Source of the DNA: JBAZGG01 sp041653015
Lineage (GTDB): Bacteria > Bacillota_I > Bacilli_A > RFN20 > CAG-826
DNA length: 28,120 bases
Reading direction: 5' to 3'
Assembly: GCA_041653015.1 (NCBI GenBank)
Contig: JBAZGG010000013.1
Span: 1 to 28,120 of the forward strand
In this document: positions 15,131 to 23,180 of the stretch, piece by piece
Layout: each line of letters begins with the position of its first letter
Numbering within the stretch: position 1 is the stretch's first letter
Position numbers and translations under genes: made by a program
Notes under the pieces: generated by a model
The model's database searches: none
Told to the model about the DNA's origin: nothing
Seen by the model: the letters and a program-made list of their open reading frames with translations, nothing else

Positions 15131-16276
15131 CTATATAGTTTTGTTTTTACCAATAACAAACATTTTTATAAAGTAATTATGGGCATCGTCAATCATTTCT
15201 TGTTGTTTCTTTTCAATAGGAAAATAATTATCTAGACTAACCGAAAAGTCATTCAAAAAATGTTTTTCCGGAAGAGAAAAATCTTTGATAAGGCGTAGAA
15301 TCCTTGAATCTTGGGAGACTCCTTTGCTTTTTTCATAAACGCTGTCAAATGAATAAAACGGCTTATTAAAAATTAGTGAAAAAACTGTTCCATGAAAAGA
15401 CTTAGAAACAACAAAAGAAGAATGTTCAATTAAATAAATAAAATCATAAGGCCCGCATTCAACATAGGTGTTATCTTCTAAATCCTTCGAACCACTCCTA
15501 ATCGTAATAATTTCTAAGTGTAATCTTTTTGCAAGTTCTCTGATTGAGTTTTTTACTTCTTTGGTTTGATCAAAAATCCAATAAACCAATAGATACGATT
15601 TGACTGCAATCTTTTTAGCCTTCTGACTAGCATATCGTCTAGCCAATTCTGCCCATTGACTTCTTGTTAGCAAAAATGCCGGATCACAATGAATATACAC
15701 TTCTTTGGATGTATATTTGCATATCGCATTTTTTGTTAGTTCTTCCCTCGCTGACAACATATCATAGTCATCCAAATTCTTACACAAAAGCGGATATGTT
15801 GAGACATCGAATGGGCTGTTACCTCCGCTCGCAGCAAATGACACTTTTGTTTTATTCACGAAAAATAAAGAAGCAATTTCATCTGGAATCCCATAATCAA
15901 TGCTCCACAATTGATCAGACCCCATAACAAAATAATCATAAGAATGATTGATGATTTGCTTATAGCAAAAAGGCAGTCGCCACAAATATGATTTTCTGAT
16001 AGATCTGTTGTCACGTCTAAATTTAAAATATCTGATTGATTCTTTTTTTCGAAAAATGAAGAGTAAGGACATTTTTAGAATCGAAAGCATACTTTTTATG
16101 TAATGCCCGACAAAATGATAGAACGAATGTGGAAAAAGTCCCCAAAGAGTACGAACCTCGTGGTCAAATGAATTCTTCAAAAAGATGCAAAGACCATAAT
16201 TTTGCAATCTGTTGCCAAAATTATTAAGATCGCATTCCGTTATAACTAATATTTTCCTACTATATCGCGATTTCAT
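15131..16276 (-). CDS. Polysaccharide pyruvyl transferase family protein
   Basis: The 381-residue protein belongs to the CsaB/WcaK/EpsO pyruvyl transferase family (PF04230), which transfers pyruvate from phosphoenolpyruvate to make a ketal on a sugar. Recognisable parts are the N-terminal 'NNFGNRLQNYGL' loop, 'FVMGSDQLWS' (116-125), 'HCDPAFLL' and the late 'SKSFHGTVFSLIFNKPF', the conserved SFHG segment of the family. A hydrophobic stretch near 60-76 may be a membrane-associated helix. The ATG at 16276 lies within the end of the wzy gene (17-bp overlap), making it the last gene of the rmlA operon. Pyruvylation would add negative charge to the glycan. Some family members in such loci may have other substrates, so the exact reaction is not certain. 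Confidence 0.88.
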   Translation of the reverse strand: MKSRYSRKILVITECDLNNFGNRLQNYGLCIFLKNSFDHEVRTLWGLFPHSFYHFVGHYIKSMLSILKMSLLFIFRKKESIRYFKFRRDNRSIRKSYLWRLPFCYKQIINHSYDYFVMGSDQLWSIDYGIPDEIASLFFVNKTKVSFAASGGNSPFDVSTYPLLCKNLDDYDMLSAREELTKNAICKYTSKEVYIHCDPAFLLTRSQWAELARRYASQKAKKIAVKSYLLVYWIFDQTKEVKNSIRELAKRLHLEIITIRSGSKDLEDNTYVECGPYDFIYLIEHSSFVVSKSFHGTVFSLIFNKPFYSFDSVYEKSKGVSQDSRILRLIKDFSLPEKHFLNDFSVSLDNYFPIEKKQQEMIDDAHNYFIKMFVIGKNKTI

Positions 16277-17546
16277 AGTATCTCGTCACTTTCTTTAATT
16301 GATAAAAGCGCAATTGGCTATCGAACGTGATGTTATTTGCTCGTTCTGACGTAGATAACGCCTGAATCATTCCAACACACATGCAAACGATTCTCCCATT
16401 CAAAAACGTGTTTACCAAAAGAAAAATAATCACAAACAAGCCACATGACAAAGTAATGTTTGAATAATAGTTTTTGTGTTTTATTAAGCTTATGGACCCA
16501 ATAATAAAAGCAAAGTTTGTTGCCAAAGAAACAATACCCCCATATGAATAACCTAAATCGCCAAACGCATCATGTGGAAACGCACCAGAATATAATACAT
16601 AACCGCCATTGCCCACAGCTCTAAAAAGATAAATTAACGAGTAGAACAAACCATCAATAACCATGTTCACTCTCTCTGCGGTTGAACCATCTGTATCGCC
16701 GCCAAACAATCCGGAAATAGTATTTAAAAGCCTTGTCCAAATCCCTTCTAGACTCGGAATTAGTATGAGTAGCAACAATGTAAATAAGAGGAGGGCAGAG
16801 GCCACTAAAGCGAGGACAATCGGGTGTTTTTTTCCAATTAGCGAATAAAGAAAAATCAAAACCGCTATAAAAGCCAACAAAAAAGCAGTTCGTCTTTCCA
16901 ATAAAATAATGAGAAGCATAAACAATAAAGACGCAAAAGGAGAGATTGCATCTCCTTTTCTTAAATAAAAAAGAGATAAAACGAGACCAAATCCCATATA
17001 ATTTGAAACACCATCGATATTGCCAAAAAATGAATCATAAAATATGGATGTGTCCCTAGTGTGAAGATATTCTGCCCCATATTTTGCACACATACATATT
17101 GCCAATGAAAAAAAGGCATAGTACAGCACTCTTATAACGAAGTCCTTTTCGCGTTTACTAGACATGATTACCATTTGATACATTGTTAGTAATGTGACAA
17201 TGTTTGCAAGGTGAGTAGTAACATTAGTTTTTTGAACAATATTGACTATTGTAGATAAGATTAGAAAAAACATCCAAAAAAGCGTAAAATTATTCAAAAT
17301 TATTCTTTTTCTTATGAAGGCTAACAAATATGTAGAAAAGAATAATAAAACAGCGACGACATTGGCAATATAATTGAAGGGCTTACGCCCTAATAGAAGC
17401 GAGAAAAAAACGAAAATAGTCAATAAGCACAAATTAACAAAATACAAAATCGAGTCAACAGACTTGAAAGATTCTCTTACAAAAGATATGTTGGCTTTAT
17501 AGATTGTTAAAAAGCCGTTGTTAAAAAAAGCCTTCAATTTCTTCAT
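16260..17546 (-). CDS. Wzy-type polysaccharide polymerase
   Basis: This 428-residue polytopic membrane protein has roughly ten or more hydrophobic segments and the O-antigen polymerase/ligase family layout: a long external loop late in the protein carrying 'TDGSTAERVNM' and 'FPHDAFGDLGYSYGGI', equivalent to the family's R-x3-W and H-N-x3-E/D-x-G-x2-G elements. Wzy enzymes join undecaprenyl-linked repeat units on the outer face of the cytoplasmic membrane. The start ATG overlaps the upstream gene's stop as ATGA. Wzy proteins are poorly conserved, so the call rests on topology, the loop motif and the position between sugar-synthesis genes and a pyruvyltransferase. A second family member is present at 1-1185. 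Confidence 0.82.
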   Translation of the reverse strand: MKKLKAFFNNGFLTIYKANISFVRESFKSVDSILYFVNLCLLTIFVFFSLLLGRKPFNYIANVVAVLLFFSTYLLAFIRKRIILNNFTLFWMFFLILSTIVNIVQKTNVTTHLANIVTLLTMYQMVIMSSKREKDFVIRVLYYAFFSLAICMCAKYGAEYLHTRDTSIFYDSFFGNIDGVSNYMGFGLVLSLFYLRKGDAISPFASLLFMLLIILLERRTAFLLAFIAVLIFLYSLIGKKHPIVLALVASALLLFTLLLLILIPSLEGIWTRLLNTISGLFGGDTDGSTAERVNMVIDGLFYSLIYLFRAVGNGGYVLYSGAFPHDAFGDLGYSYGGIVSLATNFAFIIGSISLIKHKNYYSNITLSCGLFVIIFLLVNTFLNGRIVCMCVGMIQALSTSERANNITFDSQLRFYQLKKVTRYYEIAI

Positions 17547-18889
17547 AAAGAAACAGTGTTCCCATTAATCCTTTTCCCATATGCGCTCACAATGGATATT
17601 GCAAGGCAAGGGATAAGCAAACCTAGACATGCGAAAAAGATATTATTGTGGAGAACAAAGACTAAAGTGTCACCAAATGCTATATATAGCAAAAGGCTAG
17701 AGACACAGTACAAAGCCACCAAGGATAACATTAAAAACACGAAATCTTTTTTCGCAATTTTATGCTTAAGGAGAGAAATAATAATGAGTGCAAAATGTAA
17801 AAAAACAGAACTAATTGATATTATACCATATGCTATAGCATATGGTCCATCGCAAATAGTGGCTGGTTTTAAAGATGCATTTATACAGTAATGCTCCAGC
17901 AATGGATCTTTTATAATAGTTCGATTTGAACCCAAAAAATAAGTTCTAAAGGGCTTGTCTAGCGATGACACCAAATTGAGAGATTTAATCATTCCAGAAA
18001 TCGAGTCCTTCTGAGCGGATACATTACAAAAAAGAACGTTCTGATTGTTTGAGTATAGTTCATTAAAATTAGTAACAATACAATATTTGCCAAACATGCT
18101 TTCGATTATTTGTTCTGAATGGATGAGAGTATTATCTAAAATGCTATCAGGTGAAGTATCAAACAAATTATTAATAGTAAAAGAGTAAGCAAGCCCTCCG
18201 ATTTTTATTTCATAAATCTCACCTAACAGTTGGTCGATACTATCATAAGAATCATCGGCATCAACTATGTATTGTGCTAAAGACATAGAAATGAAAGAAA
18301 ACGAGTCCGCGCCTTTTTCTGTATACGAGTTTATATTTACTCCTATCTGCGAATTATCATATCTATTTAAAGGGATGGCAGAATAGCTCGGATTCCCAAC
18401 TGTTTCGCTTCTATATTGAAAAAAATCAAAAGTCGAAATAGGCGGCATTTCCTTTCCGTTAATTTTCATGTTGAATTTTAATGGTTGATACAGCTCATCA
18501 ACAGACGACATCACAGTCATAGAATATCCATACAACGATGAATTAAGGCGACTCGCTATGTTTCTTTTGCCTTCAATTTCATCTGAATTCGAAAATGTTT
18601 GAGTTTCAAAAACAAAAGAATTATAAGAATTTTCTGCTATTTGATTCGATATGTATATTGGCAATCCACGTCCAATATTTAAGGACGAATCTTTAAACCC
18701 AAGAGATGCAAATACCATAATTGAGCAATAACTAAAAATTATGAGCCAGTAATAAGGATTCTTATAATTATACTTGTATGATCGGCCAAAATCGCTAAAG
18801 AACAGAAGAAATCTCTGAAAAACGCAAACAATTTTAAGTTTTATGTCATTTAACAAACTCTTGGTTACTGTTTTTATATTGGTTTCCAT
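17543..18889 (-). CDS. Unidentified membrane protein, one N-terminal and three C-terminal membrane segments with a large external domain
   Basis: I do not recognise this 448-residue protein with confidence. Hydrophobic segments fall near 47-64, 350-374, 383-404 and 412-434, leaving an extracytoplasmic domain of about 285 residues between the first and second. This 1+3 arrangement is that of MacB/FtsX-type ABC permeases. A stretch around 199-243 ('SFISMSLAQYI', 'QLLGEIYEIKIGG', 'YSFTINNLFD') is loosely like the periplasmic core domain, in which a protein name element is followed by a short beta-rich 'Gk-i-i-g-y-vvgi' run. No ATP-binding partner is encoded in the window. It sits 7 bp after wecE and overlaps wzy by 4 bp, so it is firmly part of the polysaccharide operon. 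Alternatives are an accessory factor for polymerisation or export, or a new envelope protein. The ribosome binding site is weak. Confidence 0.7.
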   Translation of the reverse strand: METNIKTVTKSLLNDIKLKIVCVFQRFLLFFSDFGRSYKYNYKNPYYWLIIFSYCSIMVFASLGFKDSSLNIGRGLPIYISNQIAENSYNSFVFETQTFSNSDEIEGKRNIASRLNSSLYGYSMTVMSSVDELYQPLKFNMKINGKEMPPISTFDFFQYRSETVGNPSYSAIPLNRYDNSQIGVNINSYTEKGADSFSFISMSLAQYIVDADDSYDSIDQLLGEIYEIKIGGLAYSFTINNLFDTSPDSILDNTLIHSEQIIESMFGKYCIVTNFNELYSNNQNVLFCNVSAQKDSISGMIKSLNLVSSLDKPFRTYFLGSNRTIIKDPLLEHYCINASLKPATICDGPYAIAYGIISISSVFLHFALIIISLLKHKIAKKDFVFLMLSLVALYCVSSLLLYIAFGDTLVFVLHNNIFFACLGLLIPCLAISIVSAYGKRINGNTVSL

Positions 18890-18896
18890 TGAATGC

Positions 18897-20039
18897 TTAT
18901 TTCATACAAACAATCCGGTAATATTTTTTGATTGTATCCACCACACAATCAATTTCATCATCTTTAATATTCAAGAATAAAGGAAGCCTTACTAGTTTTT
19001 CGCTTTCTTTGGTGGTCCAAACGTCCTCTCCGCAAAAATACCCATACTTTATTCCCGCAGGAGCGCTGTGCAACGGAACATAGTGGAAGGCGGACGCGAT
19101 TCCATTAATATGCAAATAAGAAATCAAATTAGTTCTTTCTTCTAAATTTTTGCACTTAATATAAAACATATGCGCGTTGTGACAACAATTAGATGGAACA
19201 AAGGGAATTTCAATTGTTTTGTTTTCACTTAGATCCTTCAAATTAGAATAATAACGATTCCAGGCCTTAAGCCTTTGATTGTTGATTTGATCAAAAGAAA
19301 GTAATTGGGCATATAAAAAAGCAACATTCAACTCACTTGGCAAATATGAAGAGCCATATTCTACCCATGAGTATTTATCTATTTGTCCTCTCAGCATTTT
19401 ACTTCGATTAGTACCTTTTTCACGAAGTATTTCGGCTTTTTCGATATATTTTGAATCATTGATAATTATTGCTCCGCCTTCTCCCATACTATAGTTTTTT
19501 GTTTCATGAAAACTGTAACAGCCAAAAAGGCCAAATGTCCCAAGGGGTTTATTATTAAAAAATGCATTGACGGCTTGAGCGGCGTCTTCTACAACAGGGA
19601 TATCATGCTTTCTCGATATTTCCATGATTTTATCCATGTCACAGCCAACGCCAGCATAGTGAACCACAACTATAGCTTTAGTTTTTGGATTAATGGCCTT
19701 CTCGATGTCGTTAGGACTAATATTCATAGTTTGTGGCTCAATATCAACAAAAACGATTTTGGCGCCCACTTGAACAAAGGCATTCGCGGTAGATGAAAAA
19801 GTATATGAAGGCATTATGACCTCGTCGCCAGGAGTTAAGTCCAATAATCTTGCGGCAATTTCGAGAGCAGAAGTGCCGCTATTGGTCATTAAAACTTTTG
19901 GAGCTCCGAGTTTTTCTTCAAAAAATTGTGAACACTTGTGAGTAAATGGACCGTCTCCGCACAATTTTAAATTTGAAATAGCCTCTTTCAAGAACTCAAT
20001 TTCATTGTCGACATATGGCGGTTTGTTAAATGGAATCAT
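18897..20039 (-). CDS. rffA: dTDP-4-amino-4,6-dideoxygalactose transaminase
   Basis: RffA/WecE transfers an amino group from glutamate to dTDP-4-keto-6-deoxy-D-glucose, giving dTDP-D-Fuc4N. The 380-residue protein aligns from memory with E. coli WecE along its length: 'LCGDGPFT' (26-33), 'GDEVIMPSYTFSSTANAF' (71-88), 'HYAGVGCDMD' (127-136), 'VVEDAAQAV' with Asp152, 'CYSFHETKNYSMGEGGA' with the Schiff-base Lys181, 'LREKGTNRS' and the late 'FHYVPLHSAPAG'. The 'FHETKN' and 'EKGTNRS' segments favour WecE over perosamine- or Qui4N-forming relatives, though product stereochemistry should be treated as inferred. GAGG lies ten bases before the ATG, within the end of the upstream GT4 gene (14-bp overlap). 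RmlA and RmlB earlier in the operon supply its substrate. The related colD at 3829-4995 has histidine in place of the lysine. Confidence 0.9.
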   Translation of the reverse strand: MIPFNKPPYVDNEIEFLKEAISNLKLCGDGPFTHKCSQFFEEKLGAPKVLMTNSGTSALEIAARLLDLTPGDEVIMPSYTFSSTANAFVQVGAKIVFVDIEPQTMNISPNDIEKAINPKTKAIVVVHYAGVGCDMDKIMEISRKHDIPVVEDAAQAVNAFFNNKPLGTFGLFGCYSFHETKNYSMGEGGAIIINDSKYIEKAEILREKGTNRSKMLRGQIDKYSWVEYGSSYLPSELNVAFLYAQLLSFDQINNQRLKAWNRYYSNLKDLSENKTIEIPFVPSNCCHNAHMFYIKCKNLEERTNLISYLHINGIASAFHYVPLHSAPAGIKYGYFCGEDVWTTKESEKLVRLPLFLNIKDDEIDCVVDTIKKYYRIVCMK

Positions 20040-21174
20040 GGCTTTTACCTCGCTTAATTTCTAATTTATGTTTATATATTGTTTCCATTTTTTTCGCACT
20101 ATGCAAGTTATCATATTCAAAATCCATTATTTCGCTTGGCATAGCAAACTTCCTTTGAGCAATTTGCCTTTCAATTTCATCGGCCCATATATCCATTTTT
20201 TCGGAATGTGAATGGGATGCTAGATACCTTTCCAGCCCGTCGGCCTTTGGGACGCGATCCGATATAACGCAATTCAAGCCGTTTGCAACTGCTTCAATAA
20301 TAGAGATTGGTAATCCTTCGTGGTGAGACGTTAAAGCAAAAACATCAAATGCAGACAAATATGGAGCCGTCTGTTCAACAGTACCGGTAAAAATTACTTT
20401 ATCCATAAGCTTATAATTACGACATTTTTCTTCAAGGAAATATCTATCACGACCATCGCCAATTAACATCAAATAATATTTTTCTGAACGTTTACTTAAC
20501 ACCGAAAAAACATCAATTAGAAAAGATTGAAATTTGTGTGAGTCAAGTAGATGTCCAATGCATCCTATTAATTTCCCATCAATAGGTATGTTGTATTTGT
20601 CTCTAATGTTGCTGCGATTGCCTATATCAAAACCAAACAACGCCGCGTTTATTGAGGGTTGAATTACAGCAAATTTCCCATAATGAAACAGCCACTCCCC
20701 CGCTTCTTTTGAGTCGGCTATATGAACATTAGTAAACAGAGTCGTTAAAGCATTCTTGAAATGTGTCTTGATTTTTGGCCCGGGAAGCGAAGTATTGTGC
20801 GAATATGAAATACGAATTTTGTATCCTGCGAGAAACGAAGCGATAATTGCTTTAGTAGCATAGTTATCTGCATGAAAGTCAATGATATGATAACTATTTT
20901 TCTTTCGCAATTTTTTTAAGTAATCCACCAATCTAAAAAAACTTAAGTCCGCATTAAGATAGATTAAGGAGGCGCCATATGATTCTAGAATATCATCATA
21001 TGCCCCTTTTGCATTACCGCATTGTAAAACATCGTAATGAAAGATACTGCGATCAACATTTTTTACATAATTTAAAATAATGTTTTCTATGCCGCCTCTT
21101 TGCATTATGTTTGGAAAAAAAACTAGAATATTGTGTTTAGCGATGGGGTATCCATTTTCATTTTCGATAATCAT
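20026..21174 (-). CDS. Family 4 glycosyltransferase (EpsF-like)
   Basis: This is a 382-residue GT-B enzyme with 'MQRGGIENIILN' (24-35), the glycine loop typical of EpsF-like capsule GT4 proteins, 'ISYSHNTSLPG' (122-132), 'LIGDGRDR' (238-244) and the Glu-x7-Glu motif 'EGLPISIIE' (Glu286, Glu294). The ATG lies inside the end of rmlB (17-bp overlap) and the stop lies inside the start of rffA. Being placed between the dTDP-sugar genes makes a dTDP-Fuc4N-derived donor plausible, though this is inference from position. No signal or membrane segment is seen, so the enzyme acts in the cytoplasm on lipid-linked intermediates. Confidence 0.9.
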   Translation of the reverse strand: MIIENENGYPIAKHNILVFFPNIMQRGGIENIILNYVKNVDRSIFHYDVLQCGNAKGAYDDILESYGASLIYLNADLSFFRLVDYLKKLRKKNSYHIIDFHADNYATKAIIASFLAGYKIRISYSHNTSLPGPKIKTHFKNALTTLFTNVHIADSKEAGEWLFHYGKFAVIQPSINAALFGFDIGNRSNIRDKYNIPIDGKLIGCIGHLLDSHKFQSFLIDVFSVLSKRSEKYYLMLIGDGRDRYFLEEKCRNYKLMDKVIFTGTVEQTAPYLSAFDVFALTSHHEGLPISIIEAVANGLNCVISDRVPKADGLERYLASHSHSEKMDIWADEIERQIAQRKFAMPSEIMDFEYDNLHSAKKMETIYKHKLEIKRGKSHDSI

Positions 21175-22177
21175 AATTAATCTCTAGCCACTTTAGATAC
21201 TCTCCGGACATGACGTGTTTGACCCATTCGCTATTGTCTAGGTTCCATTCAATTGTTTCGCGAATGCCTTCTTCAAACTCATGTTCGGGTTCCCACCCAA
21301 TTTCTTTTATCTTTGACGAATTAATAGCATATCTTCTATCGTGGCCTTTCCTATCTTCAACATGGGTAATTAATTCTTCCGTTTTTCCTAGTTGCTTCAG
21401 TATTGTCTTTACTACTTCGATGTTCGTTTTTTCGCTATGACCGCCGATATTGTAAACTTCACCAACAGCGCCTTTTTCCAGTATTACATTTATTGCGTTG
21501 CAGTGATCTTCAACGTGCAACCAGTCTCTAACATTAAGCCCTTCTCCATATATTGGAAGCTTTTCATCTTTTAGTGCTTTTTGTATCACTAAAGGTATTA
21601 ATTTTTCCGGAAATTGATATGGTCCGTAATTGTTGCTACATCTTGATATTGTTACGGGCAAACCAAATGTCCGATAATAAGAGAGCACTAACAAATCTGC
21701 AGCCGCTTTGCTTGAACTATAAGGACTGGACGTTTTTAGTGGCGTGTCTTCAGAAAATAAAAGATCAGGCCTATCAAGAGGCAAATCTCCGTATACTTCG
21801 TCAGTACTAATTTGATGGAATCTTATAATCTTATACTTTAGGGCGGCATCTAATAGTATGCCAGTGCCACAAATGTTTGTTTGCAAGAACAAACCTGGAT
21901 TTATTATGCTTCTATCAACGTGCGTTTCTGCAGCAAAATTAATGACGACATCAATGTGCTCATTTCTAAATAATTCATCAACAAATCGAACGTCACATAT
22001 GTTCCCTTTTACGAACATGAAATTAGGCATATTCCAAATTGAAGACAGCGTTTCTACGTTTCCAGCATATGTTAAAGCATCTAAACAGATATATTTATTC
22101 TGTGGATATTTCCTCACCATAATCCGAAGATAATTTCCGCCTATGAAGCCAGCTCCACCAGTAACTAAAATATTCAT
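21158..22177 (-). CDS. rmlB: dTDP-D-glucose 4,6-dehydratase
   Basis: RmlB converts dTDP-glucose to dTDP-4-keto-6-deoxy-D-glucose. The 339-residue extended SDR has 'TGGAGFIGGNY' (6-16), the catalytic Thr-Asp-Glu triad at 125-127 in 'ISTDEVYGDL', and Tyr153-x3-Lys157 in 'YSSSK'. These are the full hallmark residues of RmlB. Its start overlaps the rmlA stop as ATGA. No rmlC or rmlD is found in the window, so the product is more likely used by the transaminase RffA two genes downstream than for rhamnose, unless rmlCD lie elsewhere on the chromosome. Confidence 0.96.
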   Translation of the reverse strand: MNILVTGGAGFIGGNYLRIMVRKYPQNKYICLDALTYAGNVETLSSIWNMPNFMFVKGNICDVRFVDELFRNEHIDVVINFAAETHVDRSIINPGLFLQTNICGTGILLDAALKYKIIRFHQISTDEVYGDLPLDRPDLLFSEDTPLKTSSPYSSSKAAADLLVLSYYRTFGLPVTISRCSNNYGPYQFPEKLIPLVIQKALKDEKLPIYGEGLNVRDWLHVEDHCNAINVILEKGAVGEVYNIGGHSEKTNIEVVKTILKQLGKTEELITHVEDRKGHDRRYAINSSKIKEIGWEPEHEFEEGIRETIEWNLDNSEWVKHVMSGEYLKWLEINYDYRK

Positions 22178-23070
22178 AATTCCATTTTGTGAATAATCCT
22201 ACCTAAAGCAACATTTTCCAAATGTTTGCCATAGGGGCTGTTTCCCATTTCCTTTGAACGCTTAATAAGAGCCTCATTTGAAATCCAATTGTTTAAATAA
22301 GATATTTCTTCTAAACAAGATAACTGAATACCCTGATGGTTTTCAATCATCCTCACAAATTGAGAGGCTTCGGCCATCGATTCCATAGTCCCAGTGTCAA
22401 ACCAAGAAAAACCCCTTCCCATTATTTCCACAGAAAGAGCATTGTCACGGAAATATTGATTAATAACATCAGTTATCTCAAGTTCGCCTCGTTTTGACGG
22501 CTTGACTTTCTTGGCGAATTCAATGCATCTATTATCGAAAAAATATAAACCGGTTATCGCGTAGTTAGATTTTGGGCAAGCAGGTTTTTCTTCAATACTG
22601 GTCACATCCGATTTTTCATTAAATTCCACAACACCAAATTGCGAAGGATTATTAACATAATAACCGAAAATCGATGCAGTTCCTTTGGCGGCTTTTTCAA
22701 CAGCAGAAATAAGCTTTCGTCTCATTCCGTCGCCATAAAACAAATTGTCTCCTAGGCAAAGCGCCACCGTGTCGCTTCCAATAAACTCCTCTCCAATTAA
22801 AAAAGCTTGGGCCAGTCCGTCTGGTGACGGCTGCTCGGCATAAGAAAACCGAAGTCCAAAATTTGATCCATCGCCTAAGAGTTTTTTGAAATTAGGGAGG
22901 TCGGGTGGCGAAGAGATGATTAATATATCTCGAATTCCAGCAAGCATAAGAATACTAAGAGGGTAATAAATAAGCGGTTTATCATAAATGGGCAATAATT
23001 GTTTAGACGTTGATAAGGTGATGGGATACAGCCTTGATCCAGAGCCTCCTGCTAAGACGATGCCTTTCAT
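22174..23070 (-). CDS. rmlA: Glucose-1-phosphate thymidylyltransferase
   Basis: RmlA makes dTDP-glucose from glucose-1-phosphate and dTTP. The 298-residue protein shows 'LAGGSGSRLYPIT' (6-18), 'SKQLLPIYDKPLIYYP' (22-37), 'LGDNLFYGDG' for the metal-binding aspartate and 'EEKP' followed by 'YAITGLYFFD' of the sugar-binding region. Length and motifs are those of the standard RmlA/RffH family. AAAGGAG lies seven bases before the ATG. It is the first gene of a seven-gene operon in which nearly every junction overlaps or is a few bases long, down to the pyruvyltransferase at 15131. The operon diverges from the DUF1919 gene over 110 bp. Confidence 0.97.
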   Translation of the reverse strand: MKGIVLAGGSGSRLYPITLSTSKQLLPIYDKPLIYYPLSILMLAGIRDILIISSPPDLPNFKKLLGDGSNFGLRFSYAEQPSPDGLAQAFLIGEEFIGSDTVALCLGDNLFYGDGMRRKLISAVEKAAKGTASIFGYYVNNPSQFGVVEFNEKSDVTSIEEKPACPKSNYAITGLYFFDNRCIEFAKKVKPSKRGELEITDVINQYFRDNALSVEIMGRGFSWFDTGTMESMAEASQFVRMIENHQGIQLSCLEEISYLNNWISNEALIKRSKEMGNSPYGKHLENVALGRIIHKMEL

Positions 23071-23091
23071 TGCAAATCTCCTTTGATAATT

Positions 23092-23097
23092 ATTATA
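23092..23097 (-). promoter_or_regulatory. Consensus -10 box for the rmlA operon
   Basis: A perfect TATAAT on the minus strand ends 21 bases before the rmlA ATG, which leaves room for a short leader holding AAAGGAG. I find no good -35 at 16-18 bases, so it could be chance in a very AT-rich 110-bp divergent gap or rely on an activator. Confidence 0.3.
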
Positions 23098-23180
23098 TAC
23101 AATTATGTATAAAAATATTTCTTTTTATTGATGATAACTATTACAATAACCATTAAGAAACGAGTAAGAAAAAAACAGAT

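Noticed and set aside
18897..20039. RffA considered as a perosamine or Qui4N transaminase
   Set aside because: The LCGDG, FHETKN and EKGTNRS segments and overall match favour the WecE/RffA type, and RmlA/RmlB supply a dTDP, not GDP, substrate.
21158..23070. A dTDP-L-rhamnose pathway
   Set aside because: rmlC and rmlD are not in the window and the transaminase in the same operon explains the use of RmlA and RmlB.
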